This document shows positions 45,294-55,363 of a DNA stretch of 64,000 nt, piece by piece; position 1 is the stretch's first letter; each line of letters begins with the position of its first letter. The DNA lies in contig JAULSR010000004.1 of NCBI GenBank assembly GCA_030512295.1, forward strand, positions 1,302,001 to 1,366,000. The letters are read 5' to 3'. The DNA comes from Bombardia bombarda (lineage: Eukaryota > Ascomycota > Sordariomycetes > Sordariales > Lasiosphaeriaceae). A program made the position numbers and the translations under genes. The notes beneath the pieces are model-generated. The model made no database searches. It was not told the DNA's origin and saw only the letters and a program-made list of their open reading frames with translations.

Positions 45294-47214
45294 TCATCTA
45301 TTGCTCGTGAAAGCAAACGAACCAAAAACGCCACCGCCATTACCAGGTGTCATCGGGCCCATCCCCATACCGTTAGTAGTGTTGTTATTGTTATTGCTGT
45401 GCAACTGCTGCTGTTGCTGCTGAGACGCAGCAGCCGCCGCCGCCGCCGCCGCCGCCGCCGCTGCCGCAGGCGTATTAGCAAGCCCGGCCGGCGCCGTATT
45501 CGGCGTACTCGGGGTGCCATTCTGAGCACCACCATTCTGATGGCCGCTCGGCGGTGTAGTATCCACCTGACCAGCCGTGCTCCCGCCACCAATCGTCATG
45601 CCCACCAGCGAAAAGTCAGGGATCCCAAGACCCCAGACCTTGCCGACGTGGTCATCCGAGATCTCACCGTTAAAAATCCTTTTCCGGAGCTCGAAAAAGA
45701 CACGCCCCGTAAGCAGGCTGTCCGAGCCAGCCTGGTGCGCGGCACCGACGCGCTTAATCTTAAGCGTCTCAGCGATATGCTCCAGCCCCGACTTTTGCTC
45801 AAACTTCTGCAGAATCTCGACCGCGGTCGGGTCACTGGGCGTCAGCATGCCGCTGTTGTGCAGCTTGATGGCGTGTTTCATAAGATGCTTGACATCATAC
45901 GTAGACGGGAAGTACAGCTTCATGATCTTGTCGAATTCCACCTCATCGTTAGGGAGCTGGCGACAGATCAGGAGCTTGGTGAGGTAGCCGAAGTCGTAGC
46001 CGCCGTGGAAGCTGATCCAGCGGATGTTGTCGAAGCAGACCATGCCCGAGGGGATGAGCAGCGAGGCGAACTCGTGCGGGTCGATGCCGTCGCGCTCCAG
46101 CAGGTTGAAGTCGATGCCCGCGGCCTGGAGGGACTCGATAGAGGTCGTGTTGTACATGTCGTCGTTGAGCGAGAACTTGAAGTTGAACTGCCACGCGTAG
46201 GGGAACGGCCCTTGGCTTGCACCAGGCCTCCGGCCGCCGCCCAAGTCGACAGAGTCGGTCGAGCTCGGCCGAGCGGGGGGTTGCTCGCCCTCCTCGTTGA
46301 AGAGCGCGATGCCTATCTGGATGACCTTCAACATGTCGACGTTTGTTCGGAGGCATTGGTAGTGGTAGTCGCTCTTGCCACGGAAGCCGCCCATGGGCCT
46401 TGACACAACGCCCGGGAACTCGGTGTCCTGTACGTTTCTTGTTAGCTGACCTGGCCCCATGTTAGTTGTAGATTCGGATGCCGGTGCTGACCATAGCAAT
46501 GAATGGATATTTATCCACGAGGTCCCGCAGGTTTGCCATTTCCTCGTGCAAGTTGTGCTTCCACACCTCCCGTATCCGGCCTTTGGTCTGGGTTCTGGTC
46601 GAGTGCTCCACCAAAGCGTTGTGGGTTTGCTGCTGTTGAGCATGCTGGACGTTTTGCTGTTGTTGCTGTTGTACGTGCTGCGCTTGCTGGGGATGCTGCC
46701 CGTGCTGAGCGTGCTGGACGTGTTGCTGCTGGGGATTGTGCTGCTGCTGTTGAGACTGTTGCTGTTGCTGTTGCTGTTGCTGTTGTTGTTGTTGTTGTTG
46801 ATGTTGCTGCGCCTGTTGCTGCGCCTGTTGCTGCGCCTGTTGCTGCGCCTGTTGCTGAGCCTGTTGCTGCTGTTGCTGTTGTTGCTGCTGCGCCTGTTGT
46901 TGTTGCTGTTGTTGCTGCTGCTGCTGTTGCTGCTGCAGGTTACCAGCATGCTGAAATCCCATTCGCGCCGCGTGACTCCCCAACCCGCTGTCTTGAGCAA
47001 CATTGAACTGGCCGCCAGAATTCAGCCCCGCAAGCCCTAGAAGATTGCTGTTCCCAGAGAAGGGGTTGACCTGGTTGTTGGGGTTGAGGTAGGCTGGGTT
47101 GCCCGCCATGGGCGGCGGGTGGCTCGTCGAGTGCTGTCCATGGGAGGGAAACTGCTGGTGGTAGGGTGATATGGCGTTTGGCCCGTTGGGGAATCTGGAT
47201 AGTGGCGGAGGCAT
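45294..47214 (-). CDS. POP2: POP2/CAF1, CCR4-NOT deadenylase catalytic subunit with long polyQ, two exons
   Basis: Exons on the minus strand: 47214-46492 and 46427-45294; 1857 nt, 618 residues. The first ATG is at 47214 (MPPPLSRFPNG). The nuclease starts at IREVWKHNLHEEM. The intron falls exactly inside catalytic motif I, joining KYPFIAM to DTEFPGVV, so the catalytic Asp and Glu are the first and third residues of exon 2. Further DEDD-type motifs: HGGYDFGYLTKLL (third acid) and HQAGSDSLLTG (His and last Asp). The protein shortens mRNA poly(A) tails in the CCR4-NOT complex. The N-terminal extension (residues ~94-190) is a nearly uninterrupted Gln tract with Ala and His interruptions; the C-terminus has 14 Ala followed by six Gln, then Asn and Gly stretches. 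These tracts are much longer than the compact yeast and human core. Confidence 0.95.
46640..46935 (-). repeat. PolyQ-encoding CAG/CAA tract in POP2 exon 1
   Basis: Roughly 100 codons of mostly CAG and CAA with GCG/GCA interruptions, including four tandem CAGCAGGCGCAACAG-like units near 46808-46860. Confidence 0.92.
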
Positions 47215-47845
47215 CACGTCGTGATGGCGGCCAGTGCCCGAGTCTGAGTCTCTACTCTGTCGTCGGGATGTCGGGTCGAGAGAGGGGGCGGCGTCGCGGA
47301 GGTGTCCAGGTCGAGCCTCGCATGCACCATTCCTGTCCTTGACGTGCGGCCAAGTGTTTTGATTGTTGAGTGCGCGTGGCGAGCGGGGAAAAGGTTAGAA
47401 CAACAATAAGTCGTAATCAGTCGTGACTACGAATGGGCGCCGGGCAGGGAAGATTAGAATTCGTTCGGCAGCTAAGAAGGGTAGGTGGTTTTTTGGTACT
47501 GTGGTTCCGTTTGCGCTGAGGTGTGGTGGCGGCAGGTTCATTCATGGGGAATGGGGACTTGACCAAAGGGTTGGAGATGCGGCAGCTGCAGGGGTTGGTT
47601 GGCAGGCTGCTTTGACCTGCTCTCGAGGCTTGCTAGCCTATGCACGGGCCACATTCACACCTCTTTGGTAGGAGAGGCGGGTTACCTAAGCGGCCGTGCG
47701 GTGCCTCGACCACCGCCCACTGTCAACCCTGACTGGTCGTCGTCGCTAGCCTAGCGGACAGTGAGTGCCCCCATCATCAATCAGAGGCATCATCGCCGAC
47801 GTCTACACCCCGAGAAGCTTCCGAGAGGCACTTGTCGGCGCCACA
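47215..47845. promoter_or_regulatory. Divergent promoter between POP2 and the complex I subunit gene
   Basis: ~630 bp between two head-to-head start codons. It must hold both promoters. Short GC-rich and purine-rich segments; no distinct element is recognised. Confidence 0.55.
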
Positions 47846-48294
47846 ATGTATCCCTCAAGGTCTGTAATCGCCACATAGCTCCAATTGACCCCCTCTACGA
47901 TGGATTGATTGATAGCTAACCTCTGACATTTGCGACACCACAGAATACTACGCGCCAAGGGCGAGAAGCCCAACATCACGGGCTTCGACATCAAGAAGCT
48001 CGTCGCCGCCACAGGACAGCCCAGATACGATCCCTGGGAGCGAGCGTCAGTTATCCCATCCCTCCGCCCTCCCTTCCATCGACGCCCTGGAACGAACGAG
48101 TGGCTGACTGAAGGTGATTGAACAGCGAGGCATGGCGGTACACAGGCCAGTTCAGCCGCTGGAACCGGTTCAAGAACGGCTTTCCCGGCCTGGGCATCGC
48201 CATCGTGGCATTCGCCGGCTACTGCACCTACGAGCACTTTTTCCTCAAGGATGACCATCACGCCAGCAAGGGACATGGGGAGGAGCATCACTGA
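47846..48294 (+). CDS. NDUFB3: NADH:ubiquinone oxidoreductase B12-type subunit (NDUFB3 family), three small exons
   Basis: Exons 47846-47859 (14 nt, MYPS plus two bases), 47944-48045 and 48126-48294; 285 nt, 94 residues. Intron 1 has GTCTGT, a clear GCTAAC branch site and ACCACAG; intron 2 is GTCAGT...GAACAG. The product reads PNITGFDIKK, then the family signature YDPWERAEAWRYTGQFSRWNRF, a single membrane helix (FPGLGIAIVAFAGYCTYEHFF) and a short His-rich tail. This matches the small accessory membrane-arm subunit of mitochondrial complex I. No ORF over 60 codons covers it, so it is easy to miss. The first exon is the least certain part, though the splice phases agree. Confidence 0.88.
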
Positions 48295-48917
48295 GAGCGC
48301 GGGCTGAGAGGGTATGCGGGGTGGGTAGATTTGTACATATGGGACACGGGAATGAATGGGAAGCCGGCCAAAAGACCGCCGGTAGTGGTAGAATTGTTGT
48401 ATATTCACTGTGCCCAGTTTTTTCAACCATACAGTTTAAGGTATATTGTGCCGTGATGGAAGCTCCATACGTGAGGTTCGAAGGGTGGCTCGAATCAGAG
48501 ATGATGAGCAGTTAGCAACGTGTGCTCACTCTACGAAATCACAGGTATCTTCGATGGCAGGTCATCACCCAGAAGCGTACAGCGAACAACGGTTGGATAT
48601 GAATTATATGTTTTATTTTTTACCATACCAAGCCGGCGTCCCAGCTCCCCCCCCCCCCCCAGACTCTACTAACATGCCAAAAGGAACCAATGCCCTATGC
48701 AACAGCTCCCCAATCTATCCATCCAATGCAAATACCCCCGTCCATCCAGCTCTGCTTTAAAGAACAAACTCCAGAGAGAAAAACAGTAGAAATCACAGAA
48801 TATCCATAAAACTAGCTAGCCCGCCCTCATGTACGCCATCCCATGCATCCGCCATCCAAACATCGATCCTAACTAAACATAACCATGACCTAGAATCAAG
48901 ATCAAAGATCGAAAAAC
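48295..48917. other. Convergent 3' flanks of the NDUFB3-family gene and the coiled-coil gene
   Basis: ~620 bp with a 14-base C tract at 48647-48660. No gene is seen. Confidence 0.5.
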
Positions 48918-49273
48918 TCACAGCCCAATCCCATTAACCAAATCCAACGCCCCCTCCACTGCAACCTCTAGCCTCCCCACCCGCTCCTTCAAATGCTTAT
49001 TCTCATCCCTCAACAAACTAACCGTATCCCACGCCACGCTGGCATCTTGCCCCTTACAATTTCCACACCCACCACCACCACCACCACCACCACCACTCCC
49101 ATTGGAATCTTCCCCCACCTCGCCAGATATGCCCCTTATAATCTTTTGAAACGCGCTCATCTGCTGCTGCTGGCCACCACTACCTCCTCCCCTTGGTCTT
49201 GGGGGTGGTGCAAGAGAAGTCCTCACTGACCGAGGAGGCATGGCTGTTACCGTTGCGCCGTCTATCGTATTCG

Positions 49274-49310
<37 letters not shown>

Positions 49311-50693
49311 ATTGTTATAGCTGTTGCTGCTGCCGCCATCCAGGCCACCATTTTGGAGAGGCGGGCTCCGACAGCGAGAAAACACACTCTCGCTCTCTGC
49401 GCTCTCCTCATCCGTGTCGAAGCCGCCCGCTTCCGACGACTTGATGGTGCTGCTTCCGCTCTTGCGCCACTTCCTCCTCCTGTCCTCTTCGTCCACGCCC
49501 AGATCCTCCGACACCGTGGATCCTTCCGACATGACCGTCGCTGGTCGTTGTGCTGCTGTTGTTGCGAAACCACCACCACCTCCTCCTCCTTTATCTCCTT
49601 CACTGATAAAGCGTTGTTGCTGCTGTCTCTGCTGCTCCTCCGCCCTCGCCTTCCTCTCCACAGCCAAGTCCTCTATAAGCCGTCTCATCGACTCCTCATG
49701 CTCCTGCGCCTTCTGCGCCATCCCCTCGAGCTGCATCTTCAGATGCTGAGCCCTCATTTCAGCCTCCTCAATCTCATCCCGCTGCGCCGCGCGCTCGGCC
49801 TGCAAATCCCGGAGAGAAACTACGCGCTCCCTATAGGCGTTCTGCATCTTTGACAACAAGCCAACCGCATTCGTCTGCAAATTCTTGAACGCTGCCGGAG
49901 AGAACGCGTCTCTCTCAGCCATCGGCGACCCAGGCGGGAAGAGGGCAGCCTCAATATCGAGATTGCAGAGCTCGTCGTCGAGCATCGGGCTTGCTGGGGC
50001 GGGGGTGAACCGCGACGAGATGGCAGACATGAATCGCGAGGCGGTGCTCTTGGGCGTTGATGAATCGGCTGCTGCTGCTGCTGCTGTTCCTGCTATGCTG
50101 ATGCCGGTGGTGCTCCTGCGCAGCTTCGTGGGCGTCGTGTCAGGGGTGATATCCCGCGAGACGCCGTGTATCGAATGGTGATCATTTCCTGCCGGGTTGG
50201 GCGATATCCCCAGGGCGCTCGCTGCCGCCGTCCCGCTCAGCCAGCCAGCAAAAACTCCCTTGGGGCTGCTATCCGCCCTCCCGTTTGGTCTCCCGTCGCC
50301 GGTGAGAGGCATCTGGTCTTGAAACGCCGACGTCCTCCTGGTTGGCGATGGCGTCCTGCTGCGAAAGGCGAGCGGCAGCAAGTTTGGCACCGAGTACTGT
50401 CGACGGTGGGTGGAAGCTCTGTACGGGGTGCTGGCGCCCTCATCGGAGAAGCCACTGTGATACTCGTTGAGGGGACTGAGAGAGGCGGCGGCGTGGAAGC
50501 TTGGGCGGGGAGAGGGTGTCGGCGTTAGGCGCTTCTCAGGCTGATGACGAGGCGAGCCGTATCCATCTGGTGTTGTTTCTTGACGTGATGGTGTCCGCAG
50601 AGCCAGGGGAGATGGCGAGTGATGGGATGGGAAGAGCTCAGGCGGCGGCGGCGGCTGGGGGGAGGATAAAGGGGCGGCGTTGCGGCTTAGCAT
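48918..50693 (-). CDS. Ser/Gly-rich coiled-coil protein, function unknown
   Basis: Single exon, 591 residues, ATG at 50693. The N-terminal half is Ser/Pro/Arg-rich with many SP/TP sites (for example RTPSRQETTPDGYGSP), suggesting kinase control. Around residues 285-365 is a clear coiled coil (NAVGLLSKMQNAYRERVVSL, then EIEEAEMRAQHLKMQLEGM). Then follow low-complexity Gly, Ser (12 consecutive AGC-type codons at ~49273-49310) and acidic stretches, a short helix (MSAFQKIIRGISGEV), a CGNC pair, and a final coiled coil (LLRDENKHLKERVGRLEVAV). It looks like a structural or scaffold protein conserved in filamentous fungi. I cannot assign a family name. The central and C-terminal helices are convincing coding sequence; the rest is compositionally biased. 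Confidence 0.78.
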
Positions 50694-53256
50694 GATGAGT
50701 TATTGTTTCGAGCGGGACAAGGTGTGCGTGGGATATCCCTGGTACACGCAACGACGACACGCGGGCTGTTCCCTGGCACCTGCACCTGCGCCTGCGCCTG
50801 CACCTGCACCTGCACCTCGAAGCGATCTGGCTCGATAAGTCGTTGCCGGATGGAATTCCTGCGTGATATGTCTCTGACGGAAGCGGTGGACAAGGCCCAG
50901 CCCCAGCCCCAGCCTCGAAGCACAAACGTTGTGAACGTTTAAAAGGTTGCCGGATCCTTGGCGTTCCTCCGAGTGACCCCACGGGGCAGCAGCCACAAGG
51001 CAATAGTAATCAACAGTATGGGTTGGAATGTGTCTGAGACAAGACTTTCTACAGCGCTGAGAATGCAGAAGGCGGTAGTCGGTCTGCGGTCTGCAGTCTG
51101 CAAGCACACAGACGACAAGTTCCCGGGGCAGCCGCGGAACGCAATGCAACTCAGCTGAACTCAACGCAAGGGCGGGGTCGGGTCGGGTTGTTGATACTGT
51201 GGGTTGTTGATTTGCCCAGAGCCTGAACAGTTTCCAGCTCAAGCACTGCAGGAATTCCGGTGTCGAACAAATCGCGTAACTGATCAGTGCTGAGCCTAGG
51301 CTGTCCAGGTCCCTTGCCAGCGAACTGAGTGCTAAGCCAGCGGAAGTCAGGATTCCAAGAGAAAGAGGAATGGCAAAAGGAAGGATGGAGAGTATGTCGT
51401 CACGAAATGCAAGACGTGTGTTTAGGTCAAAAACAAAAACCACAGGATGAGAGGAAAACAACACATGCTTTGGGTTGTTTCTTTTTTTGCTGGCAACCTA
51501 CACAGCCACGCCGTCCGCATTTCCAGGGTTCTACGAGGGACCCCTACCGCTGACGTCCGCGTCCGCGTCCGTCTTGGTGGGCAGCCAGCCCGGCTGGTCT
51601 TACCCCCCCACCAAGTGGGTCTTGGCAGAAAATCATCCCCAGTACGAATATTCTCAAGTACCCAAGTACCAAATATATCAACCTCTCTTGACCTCTCTCC
51701 ACGACATGCCCATCGATTGATCATAGATATCGCGTCATCCTGCAATCCCGATAATTATCATTTTACAAAACGGCATACACACCACGAGTATCTAGTCGCA
51801 TGAAGTCATCTCATCTATCCGTACTTTCCCGTTTCAATACACAGAGCTACGGATACTAGCCCGTTAGTAACTTCGACAACGGAGGCGCCTAGACCAAGGT
51901 CCACAAACCGTCTCTAGATGGCCTTGACTTCGGTTCGGCCGTCCAGTCGGACTCGATGTGGGTGTGGATGCAGATGCACACGCTCGGACTGACACTGACT
52001 GGTCCGATGTAGAGACCCGATGGACCAGATATGCACATACGTAGCTGTTTCTCAAGTCTCGGCAGCTTCTTCAGACCTTCTCGTTGATCATTGTTCCCCA
52101 GTCAAAGAGATCCGAGCAAAAAGGGCCTGTGTGCTTTTGGGTTTACACCCGGCCATATAGATTGCTACTGATTTTCCTAGTGACCATGAAATCATCTCCG
52201 TTGCCGTGGATGTGACCATCACACACACACACACAGAATGATCCTCAGATGACAAAACAGATTGTGCCTTTCCGAAGTACCAAGTGGGCTGCGTTCGTCT
52301 CGAGACCAATACGACGAGAAGCTCGCGAATGAAAGAGCAGCAAACCTAATATAAACATGCAAATCGATGATTGGAGTCCCCTCTTATTTGAGTATTCCCA
52401 TTGATAGGCGGTGGAGGACCAGAACAAAGACCAGAGACTGGAACCACCTCATCTTGCATATCCGGGCCTGCTCCCCATAGGTGGCAGCACCTTGAACTAT
52501 CGACCCCCAACAGCGAGACATTCAGTCAATGTATACATACTATCGTGAACTTGAAATCATGTTACTGCCCACTTCCGACTTGACATTCAGTATTGTTTTT
52601 CTGCTAATCATCTAATATGTCCCTGATGTCCCTCGAGATATCAGGGGTGGTGTGCCAACCCTACCCCTCAATATCCATCAAGAGGAATAGAACAGCAAGA
52701 GAACGGCGAGAGTTACGTTAAGAAATCATGCTTTTAACCTGAAGAAGATAGGAAGTATATGATGGTTTTGCTGATGGAATTTTGTTATATCCTGCTGTGA
52801 CATAAACGGCCACAATCTGAGAGTCGCTGGACTGCTACCAAAGACAGGTTCAAATATACACGATGCGTGGTGATAAATCTTGCCCATCTCTTCAAGATCA
52901 GCCCACCACCGGTGATGTTACTGAAGATCACAAAAAGCTATGCACAAGCGATTGGACCAGAATAGATGGATTGCATTGCTTGTTTCCTCTCCCCCTCTAG
53001 GGATTCACCACTGGACCGCCATTATCATGTATGCGGTATCCGAGCAGGCGGCGGTTAGCCGCCCCCTCTGACGCATAAGCATATCGCAGCCACGTCGTCT
53101 CGACCGTTGTCTCGACCGCTAATGGCGCGTACACATATACGGACATAAATATATATCCTCCTGGTATCACGCCCCATCAATCCATCCAGCCCAGCCCAGC
53201 CCAGCCCAGCCCAGCCCAGCCCCAAACCGTCAAAGCATCGCGCGAACCATCCCCAC
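50694..53256. other. Intergenic: coiled-coil gene promoter and TIF6 3' flank
   Basis: 2.6 kb without a supported gene. A GCACCT/GCGCCT hexamer repeat lies at ~50778-50815 in the leader region of the coiled-coil gene; (CCAGC)7 is at 53186-53220 just after TIF6. ORFs are short or low complexity. Confidence 0.5.
53186..53220. repeat. CCAGC pentamer repeat (7 copies)
   Basis: Seven perfect tandem CCAGC units about 40 bp downstream of the TIF6 stop codon, so probably in its 3' UTR. Confidence 0.93.
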
Positions 53257-54320
53257 TCAATAAAACGACTCAACCATAGTATCCTTCATCGTCGTGTTGA
53301 TGTTCCCCGGCGCCGCGCCCTCGCCCAGCCTAAACACGCTCTCAATCACGCTCAGCTCCGGCGCCGTCGTGTCCAGGCCCGTCACCGCCATCCAGTCGTT
53401 CACCACCATACCACCACCAATCACATTGCTACCACGGTTGACACTGCCCGCGACAAGCGGCACCTGCAGCAGCGAGCTGAGCTCGTCCTGGTCCTGGATG
53501 CTCGTCTTGGGGTGCACCAGGCCGCCCTGGTTGCTGAGCGCCATGTAGCTGCCCACCAGCACGTTGTCGGCGATCGTCTGCCTGAAGACCTCGACGCCCA
53601 GCACGTCGGCGATGATCTCCTCCGTCTCCCGCTCCAGGTCCGGGTGGATCAGCGCGATGTGGTCGTTGCACACAATCACGTTGCCGAGCGCCGACAGCCG
53701 CTCCTCGATCCGCTGGATGCGGATCGAGTCCGGTAGGCTGTTTCGTAGGTGCTGCAGTTCCTGGTCCGTCGTGCTGGTCGGGACGAGGAGTCCCTTGCGG
53801 TTGCTGAAGCGGTCGAGGTCAGTGTCAAGTCTTTTCTTTTCTCTCCGGTTTTTGCCTTGCGACAGGTCCCGACACCCAAAAGGCAGAAAAAGAAAAAGAA
53901 GGGGAAAAACGACATACCCCGCTGTTAACCGGCCAATAATTCTAGTACCGGCAATGGTAGTTCTGCAGATGGGAATCACATCTTGGAGCTCGGCCTCGAA
54001 CACACTGTAAAAGTTCTCGCTCGCGCCAACAGCCACCAAGGCGTATGAATTTGTTAATGTCGCGAAAACGCCGACCCTGCAGAGTTGTTAGCTACTCTGT
54101 TCTTCTTCTGCTGCTTGCGCTTCAACCACCAGTCCCTCTCTCCTCGTCGCAATTGCCAGCCTCGTTGCGTCCTCTGCTGCTGCTGCTGCTGCTGCTGCTG
54201 CTTGCAGGCGGCGGCGGGCCGGCGGCGATCGCGGGGCAAAAAGCAAGCACCCATTATCATAGAAATGGTGGGGTAAAACACCTACTCGTTGGAGTTCTCA
54301 AACTGCGCGCGGACAGCCAT
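53257..54320 (-). CDS. TIF6: TIF6/eIF6, 60S ribosome biogenesis and anti-association factor, three exons
   Basis: Exons on the minus strand: 54320-54286 (MAVRAQFENSNE), 54076-53918 and 53803-53257; 741 nt, 246 residues, the normal eIF6 length. Sequence is highly conserved throughout the five-fold pseudosymmetric fold: VGVFATLTNSYALVAVGASE, AGTRIIGRLTAGNRKGLLVP, LHPD-type NDHIALIHPDLE, LVGSYMALSNQGGLVHPKT, GMVVNDWMAVTGLDTT. eIF6 binds the 60S subunit, prevents premature joining to 40S, and is released in the cytoplasm. Intron 1 (209 bp) carries nine CTG/CAG units; intron 2 (114 bp) is a stop-free multiple of three, so read-through would insert 38 residues. Splice phases are consistent. Confidence 0.96.
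54174..54200. repeat. CTG/CAG trinucleotide repeat in TIF6 intron 1
   Basis: Nine perfect CTG units on the plus strand, i.e. CAG in the TIF6 pre-mRNA. Confidence 0.94.
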
Positions 54321-55363
54321 GATTTCGGTATGTTCGCTTGTTTCTTTCTTGTGCTGCTGCTGGGAGTGTAGTGTAGAAAAGGCCGAAGAGGTTGTTGTTT
54401 ATTGGGCGATTAGAGGAGAGATAGATGGAGTTGCTTGGTTTGTTCTGTTTGTTTGAAAGGGCCCGTGGAGTGACCGCTTGGGCTCTGGGGGGGGGGGGGG
54501 GGGGCAGGAAAGGAAAATAGGATATATACGCGGTGAGAGTTTAATAGTGGGGGCCGAGAAAATATTTGGATGGATGGATTACCTTATCCGCACCGCCTGC
54601 CCGCCCGCCTGCCCACTTCCCCAGCAAACCCATCTTCGTTCCTTCCAGAGCCAAATTGTCGCCTCACTCTCCCTCAAAAATCACACCTAATCCTCGATTA
54701 GGTAGTGCTCGTTTGTTTCCGGTGACTCAGTAAGCTGCTGCAAACGCCCAATAATTCTCCTAGGTACAAAGTCTGCATGCACTGCCCCGCGAATTCAGAG
54801 TGACTCAAGCATGTTGTGGGAGCGTAGCTGCGGCTCTCAATCGCCCGATTTGGCATTTTCATTATGATTCATGCATAATCAGCCATTTCGCCAAGCTCTG
54901 TTTGGCCATCATGTTCGAGCTACAGTTCCCGAGTACTAAAATGCCCGTCCGACTATGGCATCATATCTCACTAGTGCTGCATGAAATAAAATGATTTCTT
55001 CAAAATCACTGAGGCTGTGAAAAACACGCTGTTGAAATGGCATAGCAGTAATTTTGCTCAGCACGGAACTCAATAACGTTACGTCTAGCCAGACCAGACA
55101 CCTCAAAGATGACCATCTAGCAACAGCCCATCCATGCACGAAAGCCAAGATAACATCAACCAACAAACACCCTTCTTGCACCAATGCCCGCCATCCATAT
55201 CGACGTGACCTGTCCCATATTGATCAAGCCAGCCTCATGCGTCTTGTGTATCCGTATGCCATGCCAGTACCAACCAATTGCGCCTAAACCCCCAGTCTAA
55301 TAACTCCCAACTATCGCCCCCAAATCCTCCAAATTTACAAAAACAAACACCAGTCCAGTCAAT
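54321..55363. other. Intergenic: TIF6 promoter and 3' flank of the next gene
   Basis: ~1 kb. An 18-base G tract lies at 54487-54504. No gene is supported. Confidence 0.5.
54487..54504. repeat. Poly-G tract (18 G)
   Basis: Uninterrupted run about 170 bp upstream of the TIF6 start codon. Confidence 0.9.

Noticed and set aside
45246..46403. 385-codon plus-strand ORF over POP2
   Set aside because: It is antisense to the conserved POP2 nuclease exon. The Arg/Leu/Val-rich product has no motif.
46459..47040. Leu-rich ORF opposite the POP2 polyQ tract
   Set aside because: Poly-Leu is the complement of CAG/CAA repeats (CTG/TTG), not a membrane protein.
50700..51464. 254-codon minus ORF upstream of the coiled-coil gene
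   Set aside because: It contains a Gly/Ala run from a hexamer repeat and otherwise random composition. It is probably the leader and promoter of the coiled-coil gene.
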